From assembly GCF_003289945.1 (NCBI RefSeq), contig NZ_QMBP01000007.1, positions 124,001 through 188,000 on the forward strand: a DNA stretch of 64,000 nt, given 5' to 3'. This DNA is from Mesorhizobium hawassense. GTDB taxonomy: Bacteria > Pseudomonadota > Alphaproteobacteria > Rhizobiales > Rhizobiaceae. Below are positions 35,190-44,532 of this stretch, piece after piece. Position 1 is the first letter of the stretch. Every line of letters starts with the position of its first letter. Both the position numbers and the translations under genes were made by a program. The notes below the pieces were generated by a model that worked only from the letters and a program-made list of their open reading frames with translations, did no database searches and was not told the DNA's origin.

Positions 35190-36260
35190 ATGCGTCTTCT
35201 CATGACGACATCAGCCGTGCTGCTCTGGCTGTCGCTGGCCGCGAGCGCCGAGGCCGAGACGCTGGTCGGCGTTGCGGCGCCGCTGTCCGGTCCGTCGGCG
35301 ATCCTGGGCAAGCAGGTCGAGGACGGCGCCGGCCTGGCGGCGGAGGCGAACGGCCTTGCGATCAAGACCGCCGACGATGCCTGCACCGCCGATGGCGGTG
35401 CCGTGGCGGCAAAGGAATTCGTCGACGCCAAAGTCGATATCGTGGTGGGCTTCCTCTGCACCGAGGCGATCGAAACGGCGCTGCCGATCCTGAAGAACGC
35501 CAAAATCCCGGTGATCACCGTCGGCGTGCGTACTGAAAGCCTGACCGACCGGCGGGCCAAGACCGGCTGGCCGGTCTACCGGCTCGGCCCGCGCGGCGAC
35601 GATGAGCGCAATGCGGTCGCCGCCAAGCTCACGCAGCTCTGGCGCGACGACCTGTTCGCCATCGTCGATGACGGCACCATCTATGGCCGCGAGATGGCCG
35701 AGACGTTTCGCGCGGCGGCCGAGCAAGCGGCGTTGAAGCCGGTCTTCGTCGACACGTTCCGGCCGCAGCTCGACAACCAGATCGGCCTGGTCGGCCGCTT
35801 GAAAAAGGCCGGAGCGACCAAGGTCTTCGCCGGCGGCGATGGCGACGACATCGCGATCATGGGGCGTGATGCCGCGCAGCTCAATGCCGGCATCACCTTT
35901 GCCGGCGGCGAAAACCTGCGCACGCCGCCTGGCGATGTGCCCTACGCCGTCGGCACGCTGATGATCGCGACACCGGAATGGTCGGAGGTCGCCGACCCCA
36001 AGATCGTGCAGGCCTTCGGCGCCAAGAACATCGCGCCGGACGGCTACACGCTTCCGGCCTACGCCGCGGTCGAAATCGCCAAAACCGCCCTGGCTGACGC
36101 CGAAAGCTCTGGCGAACCGCTCGGCAAGGCGCTGACCGGTCGTGATTTCGCAACCGCGATCGGCACCATCCGTTTCGACGACAAGGGCGACCTCGGCCAG
36201 AACCCGTTCCGCGTTTTCCGCTTCGACGGCACGCATTTCGTTCCGCTGGAGGACAAGTGA
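35190..36260 (+). CDS. Orphan branched-chain amino acid type periplasmic binding protein
   Basis: A 356-residue Peripla_BP_6 (LivJ-type) substrate-binding protein with a signal peptide ending SAEA. Family features are VGVAAPLSGPSAILG, VVGFLCTEAIETALP and the C-terminal ATAIGTIRFDDKGDLGQNP. No permease or ATPase follows. Its stop overlaps the start of a P1 peptidase gene, so both proteins are made together. ATG 35190 is favored over 35169, although both are open. Confidence 0.88.
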   Translation: MRLLMTTSAVLLWLSLAASAEAETLVGVAAPLSGPSAILGKQVEDGAGLAAEANGLAIKTADDACTADGGAVAAKEFVDAKVDIVVGFLCTEAIETALPILKNAKIPVITVGVRTESLTDRRAKTGWPVYRLGPRGDDERNAVAAKLTQLWRDDLFAIVDDGTIYGREMAETFRAAAEQAALKPVFVDTFRPQLDNQIGLVGRLKKAGATKVFAGGDGDDIAIMGRDAAQLNAGITFAGGENLRTPPGDVPYAVGTLMIATPEWSEVADPKIVQAFGAKNIAPDGYTLPAYAAVEIAKTALADAESSGEPLGKALTGRDFATAIGTIRFDDKGDLGQNPFRVFRFDGTHFVPLEDK

Positions 36261-37276
36261 TGTACCGCACCGGACCGCGCAACCTGATCACCGACGTCAC
36301 CGGCCTGAGCGTCGGCAATGCCGCCGACGCCAGGTTGAAATCCGGTGTCACGGTGGTGTTGTGCGATGAGCCCGCCGTCGCCGGTGTCCAGGTGCTGGGC
36401 GGCGCTCCAGGCACGCGCGAGACCGATCTGCTCGAGCCGCAAAATTCGATCGCGACGATCCATGCCGTCGTTCTGTCCGGCGGCTCCGCCTTCGGCCTCG
36501 ACGCCGCCTCGGGCGTGCAAGCGGCGCTGCGCGAGAAGAACATCGGAGTCGAGGTCGGCGGCTTCCGCGTGCCGATCGTGCCGGCGGCGATCCTGTTCGA
36601 CCTGCGCAATGGCGGCGACAAGGATTGGGGCCGTTATCCGCCCTATCGCGAACTCGGTTATCAGGCTGTGCAGGCCGCAACAGTGGATTTCGCCATCGGC
36701 ACGACCGGCGCCGGCACCGGCGCGCTGACCTCTGGGCTTAAAGGCGGCCTCGGCTCCGCCTCGACCGTGCTCGACAGCGGCGTGACAATCGGCGCGCTCG
36801 CCGCCGTAAACCCGACCGGCTCGGTGACGGTTGGCCGCGGCCGCCATTTCTGGGCGGCGCCCTTCGAGATCGGCGACGAGTTCGCCGGCCTGGGCTATCC
36901 CGACCCGCTGCCCGAAGACGCCAGGAAGATCCTGCTGAAATACCGCGACAGGCGCGTCGGTGGACAAGAGGAAGGCTCCAACACTACCATTGCCGTTATC
37001 GCAACCGACGCCGTCCTGACCAAGGCCGCGGCCAAGCGGCTGGCGATTTCGGCGCACGACGGCTTCGCCCGCGCCATATGGCCGACGCACACGCCGGCCG
37101 ACGGCGACCTGGTGTTCGCGTTGGCGACCGGCACGAGTGGCATCGAGCTTGGCGCCGATGCCGCGATCGACCTGTTCGCTGCCGCCGGCGCGACCATGGC
37201 GCGCGCCATCAGCCGTGGAGTCTATACAGCGACGCCCGCCGACGGCGATCTGTTTCCGGTCTGGTCGTCGCGCTGA
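36260..37276 (+). CDS. P1 family peptidase (DmpA-like aminopeptidase)
   Basis: A 338-residue autoprocessing peptidase of the L-aminopeptidase/D-esterase family. Residues IHAVVLSGGSAFGLDAASGV (about 69-88) line the substrate pocket, and the cleaved nucleophile lies in GGQEEGSNTTIAVIATDA (Gly-Ser/Asn-Thr-Thr, about 235-250). Processing gives two chains. It may release N-terminal amino acids or beta/D-amino acid amides. The ATG at 36260 overlaps the binding-protein stop. Confidence 0.93.
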   Translation: MYRTGPRNLITDVTGLSVGNAADARLKSGVTVVLCDEPAVAGVQVLGGAPGTRETDLLEPQNSIATIHAVVLSGGSAFGLDAASGVQAALREKNIGVEVGGFRVPIVPAAILFDLRNGGDKDWGRYPPYRELGYQAVQAATVDFAIGTTGAGTGALTSGLKGGLGSASTVLDSGVTIGALAAVNPTGSVTVGRGRHFWAAPFEIGDEFAGLGYPDPLPEDARKILLKYRDRRVGGQEEGSNTTIAVIATDAVLTKAAAKRLAISAHDGFARAIWPTHTPADGDLVFALATGTSGIELGADAAIDLFAAAGATMARAISRGVYTATPADGDLFPVWSSR

Positions 37277-37280
37277 CTGG

Positions 37281-37350
37281 AGCAATTCCAGGAGAAGTAT
37301 GCGGCGGTTAGGCTCGGCGCCTTAGCCGTCACCTTCCGTCCGGAATTGCT
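37281..37350. repeat. AGCAATTCC-type palindromic repeat, long copy
   Basis: AGCAATTCC (37281-37289) and GGAATTGCT (37342-37350) form the arms; AGGAGAAGTATGCGGCGG and CTTCCGTCC are inner blocks. It matches the shorter copy at 56965-57010, with about 20 extra bases at the centre. It lies between convergent genes. Confidence 0.6.
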
Positions 37351-37361
37351 TGAAACAAAGA

Positions 37362-37619
37362 TCAGGTCGGATCGGACTTTTCTTCCTCGAAGGTGACGGC
37401 GACATCCGAATTCGCCGACAGCCATACCTTGTGCCCGTCGATCTCCGCGACCAGGGCAAGCGAAATGTAATGGTGATGCCCCTTGTGCGAGCCCATGCCG
37501 CTGTCGGCCTTGGTCAGCTTGATCCGGTCGCCTTCGACCTTGTCGACGGTGCCGATATGGACGCCGTCGGCGCCGATCACTTCCATATGTCCGCGTATCT
37601 TGCTGATGTCGGTGCTCAT
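37362..37619 (-). CDS. DUF2171 protein
   Basis: An 85-residue protein with the DUF2171 (PRC-barrel-like) signature: HMEVIGADGVHIGTVDKVEG, then DRIKLTKADSGMGSHKGHHH. The His-rich patch GHHHY may bind metal. ATG 37619 follows GGAGGACCAGC. Function unknown; the family recurs in stress-associated loci. Confidence 0.85.
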   Translation of the reverse strand: MSTDISKIRGHMEVIGADGVHIGTVDKVEGDRIKLTKADSGMGSHKGHHHYISLALVAEIDGHKVWLSANSDVAVTFEEEKSDPT

Positions 37620-37803
37620 GCTGGTCCTCCGCTGGATGCGCTTTGCCCTTCGGATGTGAGACGGCCGACAATAACAAATGAACGCCGGATTGGATGCATC
37701 GCGCGGCAGGTCTCGTTCACCATGGCGTGATAGGCATGACGCCCATGAGACAGATGACGCACCGCCGGCCCGGCCATGTGGGCCGCGATATGGTCTGCCG
37801 CCC

Positions 37804-38328
37804 ATGACGCCGTTGGAGCAAGTCCCGTTGCGCCGCGGCATCACGGATCGGTTGCGTGCCGCACTTCCCTCAGCTAGCGAGGCTGCTGTCGGAACCCTGC
37901 TCTGGGGCACCGCCATGGGCGCCAGCGCGCTGGCCAATTTGCTGCTTGCAGCCTGGGAAACGCCCGACAGGGTCCGCTTCGTCGCGCTGCTTTATGTCCT
38001 CGGCGGCATGTTCGCCTTCCCGGTTGGGTTGACACTGGCCAGGCTGGTTTCTCGCGGCCGCCACGGGGAAACAGCCTTCGCCGCGGCATTCGTGTCGTTG
38101 CTGGCGGCAACGCTCGCCTTCACCGCCGGCCTGTTCGCGCTGCAGTACCGCTCCTATTACGCCGAATGGCATGCGCCGACATTTACGCTGACCTGGGCGT
38201 TCGAATTCGCCTTCACCATGCTGACGGCGCTCTACCAGTTCGTCGTGCTGGGCGTGCGGCTCTATTTTCCGTTCGGCTTTGCAGCACTTGTCGCGGCCAG
38301 CGTCTGGTTTGCGCGCCAGCGGCGTTGA
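37804..38328 (+). CDS. Four-helix membrane protein of unknown family
   Basis: A 174-residue protein with four probable transmembrane helices: AAVGTLLWGTAMGASALANL, VALLYVLGGMFAFPVGLTLA, AFVSLLAATLAFTAGLFAL and a C-terminal FTMLTALYQFVVLGVRLYF-type helix. The start is uncertain; ATG 37804 has no clear ribosome-binding site. No function is recognised. Confidence 0.6.
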   Translation: MTPLEQVPLRRGITDRLRAALPSASEAAVGTLLWGTAMGASALANLLLAAWETPDRVRFVALLYVLGGMFAFPVGLTLARLVSRGRHGETAFAAAFVSLLAATLAFTAGLFALQYRSYYAEWHAPTFTLTWAFEFAFTMLTALYQFVVLGVRLYFPFGFAALVAASVWFARQRR

Positions 38329-38386
38329 GCATTGGCCCGGCCTCTGTTAGGACGCGGCCAAAGCTTCTCCCGCAGGACTCGAAACG

Positions 38387-39694
38387 ATGATCCCTCGCTA
38401 TTCCCGGCCGGAAATGGTCGCCATCTGGTCGCCCGAGACCCGCTTCCGCATCTGGTTCGAGATCGAGGCGCACGCCTGCGATGCGCTGGCCGAGCTTGGC
38501 GTCATCCCGAAGGAAGCGGCAAGGACGATCTGGGAAAAAGGCGGCGCCGCCAAATTCGACGTCGCCAAGATCGACGAGATCGAGCGCGTCACCAAGCATG
38601 ACGTCATTGCTTTCCTGACCCATTTGGCCGAATTCGTCGGGCCGGACGCCCGCTTCATCCATCAGGGCATGACCTCGTCGGACGTGTTGGACACCTGCCT
38701 CGCGGTGCAGCTGACGCGCGCCAGCGACATGCTGCTTGCCGACATTGATGCGCTTCTGGCGGCGCTCAAGCGCCGCGCCTTCGAGCACAAGGACACCGTC
38801 ACCATCGGGCGCAGCCACGGCATCCATGCCGAGCCTACCACTTTCGGCGTCAAGCTGGCGCAGGCCTATGCCGAATTCTCGCGCTGCCGCGAGCGGCTGC
38901 TGCATGCGCGCGAAGATATCGCCACCTGCGCCATCTCCGGCGCTGTCGGCACCTTTGCCAACATCGAGCCCTATGTCGAAGAGCATGTGGCGGCAAAACT
39001 CGGGCTGAAGCCGGAGCCGGTATCGACGCAGGTGATCCCGCGCGACCGTCACGCCATGTTCTTTGCCACGCTCGGCGTCATCGCCTCGTCGGTCGAACGC
39101 CTCGCCATCGAAATCCGCCACCTGCAGCGCACTGAAGTGCTGGAAGCGGAAGAGTATTTCTCGCCGGGCCAGAAGGGCTCGTCGGCGATGCCGCACAAGC
39201 GCAACCCGGTGCTGACCGAAAACCTCACCGGCCTTGCCCGCATGGTACGCGCCTACGCCATGCCCGCGATGGAAGACGTGGCGCTCTGGCATGAGCGCGA
39301 CATCTCGCATTCCTCGGTCGAGCGCATGATCGGGCCGGACGCAACGGTGACGCTGGATTTCGCGCTGTCGCGCCTCACCGGCGTCGTCGACAAGCTGCTC
39401 GTCTACCCCGAGAACATGGAGAAGAACCTCAACAAATTCCGTGGGCTGGTGCATTCGCAGCGCGTGCTCCTGGCGCTGACCCAGGTTGGCCTGTCACGCG
39501 AGGACGCCTACCGGCTGGTGCAGCGCAACGCCATGAAAGTGTGGGAGCACGGCGCTGATTTCCTCGAGGAACTGCTCGCCGACAAGGACGTCACGGCGGC
39601 CCTGCCCGAGGCCGATATCCGCGAGAAATTCGACCTCGGCTATCACACCAAGCACGTCGACACGATCTTCAAGCGGGTGTTTGGAGAAGCCTGA
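38387..39694 (+). CDS. purB: Adenylosuccinate lyase
   Basis: A 435-residue fumarase/aspartase-fold enzyme of purine synthesis, splitting adenylosuccinate and SAICAR. The signature loop is [18 protein letters not shown] (about 265-282) and the catalytic region includes [18 protein letters not shown] and [19 protein letters not shown] 38387 follows an AGGA site. The substrates link it to purC, purS, purQ and purL further on, although purB lies separate from them. Confidence 0.96.
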   Translation: MIPRYSRPEMVAIWSPETRFRIWFEIEAHACDALAELGVIPKEAARTIWEKGGAAKFDVAKIDEIERVTKHDVIAFLTHLAEFVGPDARFIHQGMTSSDVLDTCLAVQLTRASDMLLADIDALLAALKRRAFEHKDTVTIGRSHGIHAEPTTFGVKLAQAYAEFSRCRERLLHAREDIATCAISGAVGTFANIEPYVEEHVAAKLGLKPEPVSTQVIPRDRHAMFFATLGVIASSVERLAIEIRHLQRTEVLEAEEYFSPGQKGSSAMPHKRNPVLTENLTGLARMVRAYAMPAMEDVALWHERDISHSSVERMIGPDATVTLDFALSRLTGVVDKLLVYPENMEKNLNKFRGLVHSQRVLLALTQVGLSREDAYRLVQRNAMKVWEHGADFLEELLADKDVTAALPEADIREKFDLGYHTKHVDTIFKRVFGEA

Positions 39695-39745
39695 GCTTCC
39701 TTCTCCCCGGTTTACGGAGAGAAAAATGCCGTCGCCAACGCCCAA

Positions 39746-40558
39746 TCACGCCTTGCCCGGCACGGTCCTGATCACCGTGCCCCACGGATCTTCGCGGGTC
39801 GTCTCCGCCTTCACATTGTCCGAGCGCATCTCGACCCAGGCGAGGCCCGAGCGGGACGGATCGCGGCGGCCGGCGCCGGCGCTCTGCCAGGCGTTGGCGC
39901 CGATATGATGGTGGTAATGGCCGGACGACAGGAACACCGCCTGGCCGCCATATTTGGCGACGGTGTCGAAGTCGAACTGGTCATGCCACCAGGCTTCCGC
40001 GTCTTCCGGCCGGCCGACACGCAGATGCACATGGCCTACAATGGTGTTTTCCGGCGCCCCCTGCCAGCCCGCATCGCCCGCCGGCACGCTGCCGACCACC
40101 GCCGGCAGGTTCAGCCGCTCGGTCGCCATTGCGATCTTGTCGCCGTTCCACTTCCAGTCCTGCGGGCGGCGGTCGGCATAGATCTCGATGCCGTTGCCTT
40201 CCGGGTCGGTCAGATACAGCGCCTCGCTGACCAGATGGTCCGACGCACCTTCGATGCCGATGCGGTCGGCGGCGGCATGGCTGATCCAGCGGCCGAGATC
40301 CGCGCGTGACGGCAGGAGGAAAGCGGTATGGAAAAGCCCGGCGCTGCGCGGGTCGTCGGGCTTCGCCGAGGAATCCTCCTCGAGCACCAGCAGCGAGCGG
40401 TTGGCGGCGCCAAGCGTGATGGCGCCGTCGACGCGGCTCAGTTCCTGCAGGCCGACAACGGCGCGGTAATAGGCGGCCAGGCTCTCGGCGTCACGCGCCT
40501 TCAACCCGACACGCGACACGCTGACCGGGGTGGTCCCGGCAAAAGGCAGTTCGCTCAT
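39746..40558 (-). CDS. VOC family ring-cleavage-type protein
   Basis: A 270-residue, two-domain vicinal-oxygen-chelate protein. The first domain starts VSRVGLKARDAESLAAYYRA, the second has TIVGHVHLRVGRPEDAEAWW. NGIEIYADRRPQDW holds a metal-ligand Glu and GHYHHHIGANAW a His cluster. It is similar to extradiol dioxygenase or glyoxalase-type enzymes (CatE-like). ATG 40558 follows GGAGAG; a longer frame upstream is not needed. Confidence 0.88.
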   Translation of the reverse strand: MSELPFAGTTPVSVSRVGLKARDAESLAAYYRAVVGLQELSRVDGAITLGAANRSLLVLEEDSSAKPDDPRSAGLFHTAFLLPSRADLGRWISHAAADRIGIEGASDHLVSEALYLTDPEGNGIEIYADRRPQDWKWNGDKIAMATERLNLPAVVGSVPAGDAGWQGAPENTIVGHVHLRVGRPEDAEAWWHDQFDFDTVAKYGGQAVFLSSGHYHHHIGANAWQSAGAGRRDPSRSGLAWVEMRSDNVKAETTREDPWGTVIRTVPGKA

Positions 40559-40756
40559 CAGACTCTCCGTTCGGGCGGCGCTTCCTAATATGGGATTTTC
40601 CGGGCCGCCAGCTATTGTTCCTTGTTCCCTCTCCAAATCAGCTATTGCGATCGTTCACACAAGACGGCAAGAATCGAACAGGTTGTTCACAATTGTGAGC
40701 GCACCGATATTTCCGACAGGGTTGCAGGCGACAGACCCGCTCGCTACATCGGCGCC

Positions 40757-41314
40757 ATGAAAGTCAAAGAAGCAGATATCCTCATCGTACCGGGCTACAC
40801 CAATTCCGGCCCCGAGCACTGGCAGACCCGTTGGCAGTCGAAACTGTCGACGGCGCGCCGGGTCGAGCAGACGGAATGGACAAAGCCGGTGCGCGAGGAC
40901 TGGACCGCGAGCGTGGCGAACGCCGTCAACGAAGCCGAGCGGCCGGTGGTGCTCGTTGCGCACTCGCTCGGCGTCGCGGCGGCGGTACAGGCCATCCCGC
41001 AATTCAAGAAGCCAGTGGCTGGCGCCTTCTTCGTGGCGCCGCCGGATGTCTCCAATCCGGAAATCAGGCCGAGGCATCTGATGACCTTCGGCCCTTACTC
41101 GCGCGACCCGTTGCCTTTCCCGTCGATCGTGATCGCCAGCCGCAACGATCCGTTCTGCGCCTTCGACGTCGCCGAGGATATCGCCGCCGCCTGGGGATCG
41201 CTGTTCATCGACGCCGGCGAAGCCGGCCATCTAAACCAGGACGCCGGCTTCGGCCCGTGGCCGGAAGGCTCGATGACTTTCGCCAAATTCCTGACGGAGT
41301 TGAAGCAGCCGTAA
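40757..41314 (+). CDS. RBBP9/YdeN-type alpha/beta hydrolase
   Basis: A 185-residue small serine hydrolase. DILIVPGYTNSGPEHWQTRW is the first strand, VVLVAHSLGVAAAVQAI holds the nucleophile Ser, and GEAGHLNQDAGFGPWPEG the catalytic His. The family includes human RBBP9. Function in bacteria is not established. It ends 8 bases from the convergent aldolase gene. Confidence 0.92.
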   Translation: MKVKEADILIVPGYTNSGPEHWQTRWQSKLSTARRVEQTEWTKPVREDWTASVANAVNEAERPVVLVAHSLGVAAAVQAIPQFKKPVAGAFFVAPPDVSNPEIRPRHLMTFGPYSRDPLPFPSIVIASRNDPFCAFDVAEDIAAAWGSLFIDAGEAGHLNQDAGFGPWPEGSMTFAKFLTELKQP

Positions 41315-41322
41315 GGCTCGCC

Positions 41323-42096
41323 TCAGGAGCCGATCGAATCCCGCATGCTCTTCAGCAGCGTCTTTGCGCCGAGCGAGATCAGCGTGTGGTCCGAGCCCAT
41401 GGCGAGCAGCCTATAGCCCATCGCCACGACGCGGCCGGCGATTGCCGGCTCGATGACGTAGATCGCGGCATGCTTGCCGGCCTTGCGCGTGCGCTTGGCG
41501 ATCGACGCGACCGTCTCCATCATGCTTTCCAGCGTCGAGTTGACGGTGGTGCCGTTCGACCATGCGATCGAGAAATCCGACGGACCGACGAAGATGCCGT
41601 CGATGCCGGGCGTATCGAGGATGCCGTCGAGTGCCTCGAAGGCCGCCCGCGTCTCGACCATGGCGAAAGCCATGGTGCGCTGGTTGGAGTCGCGCAACCA
41701 TTCGGCATGGTCGCCCTTGCCGTAGCGCGGAAAAGCATAGGTCGGGCCCCAGGAGCGCTCGCCCAGCGGCGGATATTTCATCGCGGCGGCGAACTGCCGG
41801 GCATCGGCCACGGAGTTCACCATCGGCGCAATCACCGCCTCGGCGCCGAAATCGAGCGCGCGGCTCGCCATGTCGAAGCGGCCGACCGGTATGCGCACCA
41901 GCGCCGGCTTGCTGGCGGCAAGCACCGGCACAAGGCCACGCAGCACGCTGTCCTCGTGATGGCCACCATGCTGCATATCGAGGGTGACGGCGTCAAAACC
42001 CTGCTTGGCGATGATTTCGACCGTCAGCGCGTCCGGCACGCCCGACCAGGCGGTGAACAGCGTTTCGTCGGCGGCCAGACGGGACTTTAGCGACAT
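41323..42096 (-). CDS. HpcH/HpaI-type aldolase
   Basis: A 257-residue class II aldolase of the HpcH/HpaI family, cleaving a hydroxy-oxo acid to pyruvate and an aldehyde. Features are VTLDMQHGGHHEDSVLRGLV, the metal-binding MAFAMVETRAAFEALDGI and GIDGIFVGPSDFSIAW. The substrate could be a 2-keto-4-hydroxy acid from aromatic or sugar acid breakdown. ATG 42096 follows AAGGAAAG. Confidence 0.92.
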   Translation of the reverse strand: MSLKSRLAADETLFTAWSGVPDALTVEIIAKQGFDAVTLDMQHGGHHEDSVLRGLVPVLAASKPALVRIPVGRFDMASRALDFGAEAVIAPMVNSVADARQFAAAMKYPPLGERSWGPTYAFPRYGKGDHAEWLRDSNQRTMAFAMVETRAAFEALDGILDTPGIDGIFVGPSDFSIAWSNGTTVNSTLESMMETVASIAKRTRKAGKHAAIYVIEPAIAGRVVAMGYRLLAMGSDHTLISLGAKTLLKSMRDSIGS

Positions 42097-42150
42097 CGGA
42101 ACTTTCCTTGTTAACAATCCGCAGTTTCAGCCGGAAACGGCAACGAAGGC

Positions 42151-42181
42151 AAAGAAAAACCGCCCGGCTGAGCCGAGCGGT
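42151..42181 (-). terminator. Rho-independent terminator after the zeta-subunit gene
   Basis: Read on the minus strand, ACCGCTCGGC and GCCGGGCGGT (42172-42181/42159-42168) form a 10-bp stem with one mismatch and a TCA loop, followed by a T-rich tail (42158-42151). It ends the DUF1476 transcript. Confidence 0.75.
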
Positions 42182-42241
42182 CGATTGGTCCAGTCATTCT
42201 CCGCAAAAACCGTGGGACACTTTTGCGGAACCTGCCTTGGA

Positions 42242-42562
42242 TCAGGTGTTCTTGATCTGCTCGATCGCCTGCGCCATCAACTCGTCCATGGTGCGGCGGA
42301 TCTGGTGATCGGACTGGTTCACGCCAGCCGCATCGAAATCCTTGCGGATCTTGCGGAAGACGTCGTGGTCGCCTGCCTCCTCGATATCGGAGACCACCAC
42401 TTCCTTGGCATAGGCCTCGGCAGCGGCGCCGGATTTGCCCAGCTTCTCGGCGGCCCACAGGCCGAGCGCCTTATTGCGGCGCGCCGCGGCCTTGAAGCGA
42501 AGTTCCTCGTCGAAGGCGAATTTGCGCTCAAAGCCCTCTTCGCGGTCTTTCATGCTGCTCAT
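42242..42562 (-). CDS. ATP synthase inhibitor zeta subunit (DUF1476)
   Basis: A 106-residue helical protein of the DUF1476 family, shown in Paracoccus and relatives to be the zeta inhibitor of F1F0-ATP synthase that blocks hydrolysis. Typical strings are KDREEGFERKFAFDEELRFK, RRNKALGLWAAEKLG and DHQIRRTMDELMAQAIEQI. ATG 42562 follows GGAGGGACGTC. It is divergent from purC. Confidence 0.93.
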   Translation of the reverse strand: MSSMKDREEGFERKFAFDEELRFKAAARRNKALGLWAAEKLGKSGAAAEAYAKEVVVSDIEEAGDHDVFRKIRKDFDAAGVNQSDHQIRRTMDELMAQAIEQIKNT

Positions 42563-42836
42563 GACGTCCCTCCGATCAATCCGATTCGCTTGGCGATGAA
42601 TATGTGTGATGGGCAAGCACAAATCAAAAGGCCGCGAGCCGGTCAATATGCTTCGTCGTATGCTGCGCTGCGGCATTTCGGTCCCGAAAGCGGTTGATTC
42701 GCCGGATTTCGCGATTGAGCAAACAAGGCGATTGCGATAACACCGGCATTGAACGCTACCGTCGCCATACTAATTTAGGCAGACGGACAGGAATTGGTCA
42801 CTTGCCGCCTGCCCGCAGACCCAGAGAAAAAATCAG
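42563..42836. promoter_or_regulatory. Divergent control region between the zeta-subunit gene and purC
   Basis: These 274 bases carry promoters for both genes. The part nearest purC is AT-rich (GATAACACCGGCATTG, ACTAATTTAGG). I could not define a sure operator. Confidence 0.35.
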
Positions 42837-43631
42837 ATGAAAAATCGCCGCCGCATTTACGAAGGCAAGGCCAAGATCCTTTATGAAGGACCCGAGCCGG
42901 GGACACTGATCCAGTTCTTCAAGGACGACGCCACCGCCTTCAACAAGAAGAAACATGAAGTGGTCGATGGCAAGGGCGTGCTCAACAACCGCATTTCCGA
43001 GCACATCTTCAATCACTTGAACCGCATGGGCATCCCGACCCACTTCATCCGCCGGCTCAACATGCGTGAGCAGCTGATCAAGGAGGTCGAGATCATCCCG
43101 CTCGAGATCGTCGTGCGCAATGTCGCCGCCGGCTCGCTGTCCAAGCGCCTCGGCATCGAGGAAGGCACCGTGCTGCCGCGCTCCATCATCGAATTCTATT
43201 ACAAGGCCGACGCGCTCGACGACCCGATGGTGTCGGAAGAGCACATCACCGCTTTCGGTTGGGCAAGCCCGCAGGAAATCGACGACATCATGGCTTTGGC
43301 CATCCGCGTCAACGACTTCCTTTCCGGCCTGTTCCTCGGGGTCGGCATCCAGCTCGTCGACTTCAAGATCGAATGCGGCCGCCTGTTCGAGGGCGACATG
43401 ATGCGCATCGTCGTCGCCGACGAGATCTCGCCCGATTCCTGCCGGCTGTGGGACGTCGCCACCCAGGACAAGCTCGATAAGGATCGTTTCCGCCGCGACA
43501 TGGGCGGCCTTGTCGAGGCCTATCAGGAAGTTGCCCGCCGTCTCGGCATCATCAACGAGAACGAGCCGCCGCGCCCGACGGGTCCGGTGCTCGTCGCCTC
43601 GTCCGAGGCCCCCAAGGGCCTGAAGCACTGA
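42837..43631 (+). CDS. purC: SAICAR synthase
   Basis: A 264-residue ATP-dependent enzyme that joins aspartate to CAIR in purine synthesis. Signatures are [39 protein letters not shown] and [15 protein letters not shown] with [12 protein letters not shown]. It is the first gene of a pur cluster with purS, kptA and purQ. The start ATG gives the usual N-terminus. Confidence 0.97.
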   Translation: MKNRRRIYEGKAKILYEGPEPGTLIQFFKDDATAFNKKKHEVVDGKGVLNNRISEHIFNHLNRMGIPTHFIRRLNMREQLIKEVEIIPLEIVVRNVAAGSLSKRLGIEEGTVLPRSIIEFYYKADALDDPMVSEEHITAFGWASPQEIDDIMALAIRVNDFLSGLFLGVGIQLVDFKIECGRLFEGDMMRIVVADEISPDSCRLWDVATQDKLDKDRFRRDMGGLVEAYQEVARRLGIINENEPPRPTGPVLVASSEAPKGLKH

Positions 43632-43639
43632 ACACCGAC

Positions 43640-43668
43640 GGGCCTGCCGGACAATGGCAGGCCCCTTT
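43640..43668 (+). terminator. Terminator-like hairpin between purC and purS
   Basis: GGGCCTGCC (43640-43648) pairs with GGCAGGCCC (43656-43664), a perfect 9-bp stem followed by CTTTCG. It could partly end purC transcription or set different expression levels of purC and purS. Confidence 0.55.
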
Positions 43669-43697
43669 CGCAAACGACCATCTGCCCAGGAGTATCG

Positions 43698-43937
43698 ATG
43701 AAAGCCCGTATCACCGTGACCCTCAAGAACGGCGTTCTCGACCCGCAGGGCAAGGCGATCGAGCACGCGCTGTCGGGGCTGGGCTTCGACGGCGTCGGCC
43801 AGGTGCGTCAGGGCAAGGTCTTCGACATCGAGCTCACCGGGACCGACAAGACCAAAGCCGAAACCGATCTCAAGGCCATGTGCGACAAGCTTCTGGCGAA
43901 CACGGTGATTGAGAATTACAGCGTCGCTATCGGCTGA
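43698..43937 (+). CDS. purS: FGAM synthase subunit PurS
   Basis: A 79-residue small subunit of the three-part FGAM synthase (with PurQ and PurL). It reads MKARITVTLKNGVLDPQGKA at the start, with GKVFDIELTGTDKTKAE. It follows a CAGGAG ribosome-binding site. It bridges the PurL and PurQ subunits. Confidence 0.95.
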   Translation: MKARITVTLKNGVLDPQGKAIEHALSGLGFDGVGQVRQGKVFDIELTGTDKTKAETDLKAMCDKLLANTVIENYSVAIG

Positions 43938-43980
43938 GGCGGTCTACGGCTTCGGCCCGGCTCATGCTTGAGAAACCGCA

Positions 43981-44532
43981 ATGCCGAACGACATCCAGAT
44001 CTCGAAATTCATGAGCCTTGCGCTGCGGCATGCGCCGGAGGAAGCAGGGCTTGTCCTGGACGAGAATGGCTGGGCCGATCTCGGCGCGCTCTGCGCGGTG
44101 ATCGAGCGTAAATTCAGCGCGTCGCCTGCGGATGTCGCTCGCGTCGTCGCGGAAAACCCGAAGAAGCGGTTTGCCATTGCTGGCGATCGCATCCGCGCCG
44201 TGCAGGGCCACAGCGTCGACATCGACCTCGGCCTCGCATCGAGCGCGCCACCCGAGTTGCTCTATCACGGCACCAAGGAAGAGTTTCTTCCCGCAATCCT
44301 TCGCGAAGGCCTGCGCAGCCAGTCGCGCCAGCATGTGCATCTGTCGAAGGATATCGAGACCGCTCGCATCGTGGCACGGCGCCGCAAGGGAAAAGATGTT
44401 ATCCTTCGGGTCGACTCGGCGGCCATGGCTGGGGATGGGCTGATTTTCTTTGTCTCCGACAATGGCGTCTGGTTGACCGATAGCATTCCGCCCCGGTATC
44501 TGCGTGAAATCAGCGAACGGGAACTGCCATGA
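43981..44532 (+). CDS. kptA: RNA 2'-phosphotransferase (Tpt1/KptA)
   Basis: A 183-residue enzyme that transfers an internal 2'-phosphate of RNA to NAD+, giving ADP-ribose cyclic phosphate; in yeast it finishes tRNA splicing. Family strings are [53 protein letters not shown] and [19 protein letters not shown]. It sits 43 bases after purS and overlaps purQ by four bases (ATGA). Bacteria do not splice tRNA by this route, so the substrate here is unknown; the pur context is odd. Confidence 0.93.
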   Translation: MPNDIQISKFMSLALRHAPEEAGLVLDENGWADLGALCAVIERKFSASPADVARVVAENPKKRFAIAGDRIRAVQGHSVDIDLGLASSAPPELLYHGTKEEFLPAILREGLRSQSRQHVHLSKDIETARIVARRRKGKDVILRVDSAAMAGDGLIFFVSDNGVWLTDSIPPRYLREISERELP

